DNA from: Actinomycetota bacterium
Lineage (GTDB): Bacteria > Actinomycetota > Rubrobacteria > Rubrobacterales > Rubrobacteraceae
Assembly: GCA_020200675.1 (NCBI GenBank)
Contig: JAIVIG010000036.1
Span: forward strand, 1 to 17,760
Length of the DNA: 17,760 bases
Direction: 5' to 3'
Shown: positions 14,232-17,760 of the stretch, one piece after another
Numbering within the stretch: the stretch's first letter is position 1
How the letters are laid out: every line of letters begins with the position of its first letter
Program-made: the position numbers and the translations under genes
The notes under the pieces: model-generated
What the model was told of the DNA's origin: nothing
The model's database searches: none
What the model saw: only the letters and a program-made list of their open reading frames with translations

Positions 14232-14667
14232 GGGGCTGTCGATACTGGTTTACGACGCCGACGGCCGGACCGTCGCTCGCGCCGCGTTGCCAGACTCGGG
14301 GCGGTTCGAAATAGAGTACGTACACTCCTACTACGAGGTCCCGGCGACCGAGCACTTCGTGGCCGAGGAGGATGGGAGCTTCGAGCTCGTCGAGGTCTCC
14401 TCACCTAGCGAGGCCGTCCTCGACTACTATGAGCTGGAGGGCCGCAAAGAAGCCAATGAAGTCTTCTTTAGCCTCACTCCGGAGGAGAACCAGAAATTCG
14501 GCGAGCTACCCCTGATAGGCACGGCGAAGGGTGAGCGCACCCTCGTCGTCTCGGACGAACGGTTCCCGCTCTACGAGGAGGGCGCGCCCCGCCATCTCAC
14601 CATCCGGGTAGAAGAGGACACTCCACTGACGGAGGTGCGGCGGATGCTGACCCGTAGCGCCGGCTAA
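14161..14667 (+). CDS. DUF1850 protein of the TAXI-TRAP system, start codon lost
   Basis: A small protein that regularly accompanies TAXI receptors and fused TRAP permeases; its biochemical role is not established. In the frame entered just after a TAA at 14155 the protein reads WPRWGLILAGAALLTLAGTF, a normal DUF1850 N-terminal hydrophobic anchor. The core is then LVYDADGRTVARAALPDSG and FEIEYVHSYYEVPATEHF. The YVHSxxxxP block is the family hallmark. No ATG, GTG or TTG lies between the TAA and the hydrophobic segment, so the natural start is gone; the first available start, GTG 14221, would remove the anchor. The receptor's C-terminus is missing at the same point, so one deletion near 14155-14165 explains both. 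The gene ends 26 nt before a convergent enoyl-CoA hydratase. Confidence 0.75.
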   Translation, partial: WPRWGLILAGAALLTLAGTFVTDRGLSILVYDADGRTVARAALPDSGRFEIEYVHSYYEVPATEHFVAEEDGSFELVEVSSPSEAVLDYYELEGRKEANEVFFSLTPEENQKFGELPLIGTAKGERTLVVSDERFPLYEEGAPRHLTIRVEEDTPLTEVRRMLTRSAG

Positions 14668-14669
14668 GA

Positions 14670-14697
14670 GCTGAACGCTGAGGGCTGACGGCTCAAA
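14670..14697. repeat. Heptamer tandem repeat between convergent genes
   Basis: Four consecutive 7-mers: GCTGAAC, GCTGAGG, GCTGACG and GCTCAAA. It spans the intergenic gap and the stop codon of the minus-strand enoyl-CoA hydratase. The last unit is degenerate. Confidence 0.6.
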
Positions 14698-15475
14698 AGT
14701 TTGGGGCGCGTTTCTCGCGGAAGGCGTTGAAGGTTTCGTGCGACTCCTCCATCGACTGGACGATGCCCATGTGCGAGGAGATCAAGTCGAGGCTCGTGCG
14801 CAGGTCGCTGCGGGCAGACTGGTAGACGGCGCGTTTGATCATGCGCGTTATCCGCGGCGGCCCCGCCGCGAGCTTTTCGGCGAACGACTTGGTCTCCTGC
14901 ACGAGGTACTCGTCGTCATATACGCGGTTGACGAGGCTGATCCTGTGCGCCTCCCCGGCGTCCACGAAGTCGCCCGTTAGTAGCAGCTCCAGCGCCTTGG
15001 CCGTCCCGACGAGGCGGGGCAGCCAGTAGCAACCGCCGTCACCGGGAACGAGCCCGACCTTTATGTAGCCCCCGCTCATCTGGGCCGAGCGGGCCGCGAA
15101 GCGCATGTCGCACATCAGCGCGAAGTCCATCCCAGCGCCGACGGCGACCCCGTTGACCGCGGCGATAACCGGCTTGTCCAGGTCTTCGAGGGCGTAGGCG
15201 ATCCTGTGGACGTGGTCCGTGAGGAAGGCCTTGCGGTCGTACGGCGTCGGCTCGCCCTCGGCGTCCGGCGAGAGGCCCTCGAAGTCGCCCCCCGCGCAGA
15301 AGGCGTCGCCAGCTCCCGTAAGTACTACCGCGCCGACCGAGTCGTCGGTGCGCGCCTCGCGCAGGGCCTCGTCCCACCGGTGCAACATCTCCAGGTTGAA
15401 GGCGTTCTTCTTCTCGGGGCGGTTCAGCAATATGGTGCCGACGCCGTTCTCGATCTCGTACTCAAGCTCGGCCAT
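14693..15475 (-). CDS. Enoyl-CoA hydratase/isomerase (crotonase) family protein
   Basis: A cytoplasmic 260-residue crotonase-fold enzyme acting on CoA thioesters. The oxyanion-hole blocks are present: AFCAGGDF (58-65) and AVNGVAVGAGMDFAL (106-120), followed by GLVPGDGG (141-148) and AKALELLLTGDFVDA. Of the two acidic residues used by classical hydratases, Glu163 is kept, but Tyr137 occupies the position of the other (Glu144 in the rat enzyme). The reaction may therefore be isomerase- or hydrolase-like rather than plain hydration. ATG 15475 has AAAGGAG upstream. The gene lies antisense between DUF1850 and the TRAP permease. It looks intact. Confidence 0.88.
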   Translation of the reverse strand: MAELEYEIENGVGTILLNRPEKKNAFNLEMLHRWDEALREARTDDSVGAVVLTGAGDAFCAGGDFEGLSPDAEGEPTPYDRKAFLTDHVHRIAYALEDLDKPVIAAVNGVAVGAGMDFALMCDMRFAARSAQMSGGYIKVGLVPGDGGCYWLPRLVGTAKALELLLTGDFVDAGEAHRISLVNRVYDDEYLVQETKSFAEKLAAGPPRITRMIKRAVYQSARSDLRTSLDLISSHMGIVQSMEESHETFNAFREKRAPNF

Positions 15476-15566
15476 GCCCGCTCCTTTACGCCCTCGCCCT
15501 CCGACCGGCGCATCTTATGGTCGCTGGAGGCCAGCAGCAAGACGAGAGCGCCACGCGCGGGGGCGA

Positions 15567-15595
15567 TTGACGCGGGTGGACCCGCAAACTATCCT
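15567..15595 (+). promoter_or_regulatory. Promoter of the fused TRAP permease with a palindromic spacer
   Basis: TTGACG (15567-15572), a 17-bp spacer and TATCCT (15590-15595). The spacer contains a perfect inverted repeat, GCGGGT (15572-15577) and ACCCGC (15580-15585) with 2 bp between, which would suit a repressor. GGAAAGGA and ATG 15627 follow. Confidence 0.65.
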
Positions 15596-15626
15596 TGCCC
15601 ACAAGGGGCAGGGAAAGGACAGAGAG

Positions 15627-17686
15627 ATGTCCGAGGAACGTAACGGAAGACGCTCGGGCGAAGGCTCGGACGAACGCGTGAGACTCGAAGACCCGCTCGC
15701 CATCGGCGCGGACCATCTCATCGAGGAGTTCGAGGCCGAGAAGCCGGCTCGCGAGTTAAGCGGGTTCCCGAAACTCCTGCTCTCGGTCGCCGGGGTGGGG
15801 CTCTCCTGCTACGCCCTCTACTGGGTTCTCGACCCCGTACCCGCTCAGATCTACCGGACCAGTTTCCTCGCCGTCGCGCTCGCGATGACGTTCATCCTCT
15901 ACCGGGCCTGGGGAAGCTCGCGCGAGACTGGGCGGGAAGGCGAGGACGAACAGGCTGAACGACAGCCCGACAACCCGGGCGTTACGGATTACCTCTTCGC
16001 CGTTCTCTCCGTCGTCGCGCTCGGCTACACGCTTGTGGTCTTCGACGAGTTCGTCCGGCGGGCGGCCCGGCCCGAGACGCTGGACCTCGTCTTTGGGCTC
16101 GTGACCATACTGCTCGTGCTCGAGGCGACGCGGAGGACGGTGGGGTGGATACTGCCCGTCATCTGCGTGTTCTTTATCGCTTACGCTTATCTCGGCGCCC
16201 TGATCCCGGACTGGGCCAGGATCGGGCACGTCGGTTACGGGCCGAACCGGATCGTGGGCCAGACGTATATGGGCCTGGAAGGGCTCTTCGGCGTGCCGCT
16301 GGACGTAGCGGCGACCTACATAGTCCTCTTCACGATCTACGGCGCGGTCCTGGAGTACTCGGGGGCGGGAAAGTACTTTATCGACGTGAGCTTCGCCGCC
16401 TTCGGACAGTCCCGCACGAGCCCGGGCCGCACCACGACGCTCGCCGGCTTCCTCCTGGGCACGGTCTCCGGGTCGGGGACGGCGACGACCGTGACGCTCG
16501 CCTCGGTCGCCTGGCCCATCCTGCGGCGCGGCGGCTACCCGCGGGAGGCGGGAGGCGGGGTGCTCGCGGCGGCCGGGATAGGGGCGATCCTCTCGCCACC
16601 GACGCTCGGGGCCGCGGCGTTCATCATCGCTGAGTTCCTAGGGGCATCCCGTCGCTGTTGTATTACCTCGGGATCATCCTGGCCATCGAGGCCGACGCCC
16701 GGCGGTTCAGGACGCAAGGCGTGGACGTCGAGACGCCGCCTCTGGGCTACCTGCTCTGGCGCTACGGTTATCACTTCAGCTCGCTCTTCCTCATCGTCAT
16801 CCTGATGGCTATAGGGCTCACGCCCTTCAGGGCGGTCTTCTACGCGACGATCGCGGCCTTTTTGCTCTCTTTCCTGGACCGGGAGCACAGGATGGGGCCG
16901 CGCAGGATCTGGGACTCTCTGGCGGCGGGCGCGATGGGGGTTTTGCCCGTGGCGGCGACGTGTGCGGCGGCCGGGATCATCGTCGCCGTAGTGACGCTCA
17001 CTGGCCTCGGCCTGAAGCTCAGCTCTCTGATCGTTGCGCTGGCGGGCGGGAGCCTCCTCTTCACCGCGCTCTACTCGGCGGTCTCGATCCTGGTCCTCGG
17101 TCTGGCCGTGCCCGTGACGGCCTCGTTCATCATCTCCGCTGTCATCATCGCGCCGGCTTTCACGGAGCTCGGCGTGCCGACCTTCGCCGCGTACATGTTC
17201 GTCTTCTACTACGCCGTCCTCTCCGAGGTGAGCCCGCCGACCGCCCTGGCTGCCGTCGCTGCTTCGGCGGTCACCGGCGGCAACGCCTTCAAGACGATGA
17301 TGCTGACCTGGAAGTACACTCTGCCCGCCTTCCTGGTCCCGTTTGCCTTCGTCCTCTCCCCGAACGGAGAGGGCCTGCTACTCTCGGGAACACCGCTCCA
17401 GATCGTGCTGACCCTCCTCGTCTCGGCGCTCGCCGTGGCCGCCCTCGCCGTCACTACCGGCGCGTGGCTCCTCGGCCCGGCTCGCATCCCGGAGCGCGTC
17501 CTGTGCGGCGCCGCCGGGCTCCTGCTCCTCTACCTGGAACCTTTCTGGGTGGGCGTGGGGTTGGCGGTGCTAGCCGTTGGGGTCGTCGTGCATCTCGTCA
17601 GCGCCCGGGTAACCGGGGAGGGCGCGGATACCGGAGCCACCTCGAACCCGGGACGTTCAGTAGGCGAGGCCGAGAAACTCGACTAG
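15627..17686 (+). pseudogene. Fused TRAP transporter permease (DctQM-type), frameshifted
   Basis: The inner-membrane permease of a TAXI-type TRAP transporter, small and large subunits fused, about 686 codons in total as in the family. The start ATG 15627 has GGAAAGGA upstream. The N-terminal half has an acidic cytoplasmic head and hydrophobic segments from about residue 50. The large-subunit motif GSGTATTVTLASVAWPILRR, RGGYPREAGGGVLAAAG and GAILSPPTLGAAAFIIAEFLG end at about 16640. The family then continues with GIPxLLYYLGI, which is present but in another frame from 16646 to the TAG at 17684-17686. The break is at the GGGG run 16641-16644. A sequencing or assembly indel is plausible because everything on both sides is intact. 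Its own promoter lies at 15567-15595, apart from the receptor. Confidence 0.88.
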
Positions 17687-17760
17687 CTCCCGCAGCTCCC
17701 GCAGCGTCTCGTCGTCGAGCGACGGGGCGGGGAAGCGGACGTGGGAGGAGGAGATAGCGC
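17657..17760 (-). CDS. Partial 3' end of a minus-strand gene, possibly DapA-family
   Basis: An open frame enters from the right edge and ends at a TGA (17659-17657), overlapping the TRAP permease 3' end by about 30 nt. The visible 33 residues include SHVRFPAPSLDDETLRELRE, then LVEFLGLAY. A basic-Pro stretch, acidic spacer and amphipathic helix ending in LGL recall the C-terminus of the dihydrodipicolinate synthase/N-acetylneuraminate lyase superfamily. That assignment is weak with so little sequence; codon usage supports a real gene. Confidence 0.4.
   Translation of the reverse strand, partial: AISSSHVRFPAPSLDDETLRELRELVEFLGLAY

Overview
The window is high-GC DNA with GTG and TTG starts and actinobacterial gene families. 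A Rubrobacter-like actinobacterium is my best guess; this is inferred from gene content and codon style only, with no 16S or marker phylogeny behind it. There are no tRNAs, rRNAs, CRISPR arrays or insertion sequences that I can see.

Layout. 64-3990 (minus): a small membrane protein follows a type-2 isoleucyl-tRNA synthetase gene (ileS). ileS has a complete transcriptional T-box leader and promoter, but its coding region is broken in the catalytic domain. 4189-4609 (plus): a DUF202 membrane protein, perhaps preceded by a 16-codon reading frame. 4692-6010 (minus): a CaCA-type cation exchanger whose leader resembles the ileS T-box leader. 6080-8829 (plus): a membrane-anchored sulfite-oxidase-family molybdoenzyme, then endonuclease V. 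8948-9481 (plus): an unknown anchored protein. 9524-10767 (minus): an XRE regulator with a membrane-protein partner, a DUF4870-like protein and a zinc ribbon. 10845-13034 (minus): an alpha/beta hydrolase, a small unknown protein and an acyl-CoA dehydrogenase. 13150-17686: a TAXI-type TRAP uptake system (receptor, DUF1850 protein, fused permease) interrupted by a convergent enoyl-CoA hydratase gene. At the right edge is the 3' end of another minus-strand gene.

How the genes work together. The right half looks like organic-acid uptake (TRAP) beside acyl-CoA catabolism (acyl-CoA dehydrogenase, crotonase). The molybdoenzyme and the endonuclease V region have promoters of the same design: 11-bp-phased ACCGTAA-type repeats ending exactly 7 bp upstream of a TATA(C/G)T -10 box. 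This points to one OmpR/PhoB-type response regulator acting on both, and is the most interesting regulatory signal in the window.

Integrity. Four conserved genes carry lesions: ileS (internal deletion plus frame change), acyl-CoA dehydrogenase (in-frame loss of about 60 residues), the TAXI/DUF1850 junction (lost receptor C-terminus and lost start codon), and the TRAP permease (frameshift at a G run). All neighbours are intact. So many lesions in housekeeping-type genes could mean assembly deletions or genuine decay, and the sequence alone cannot tell which.
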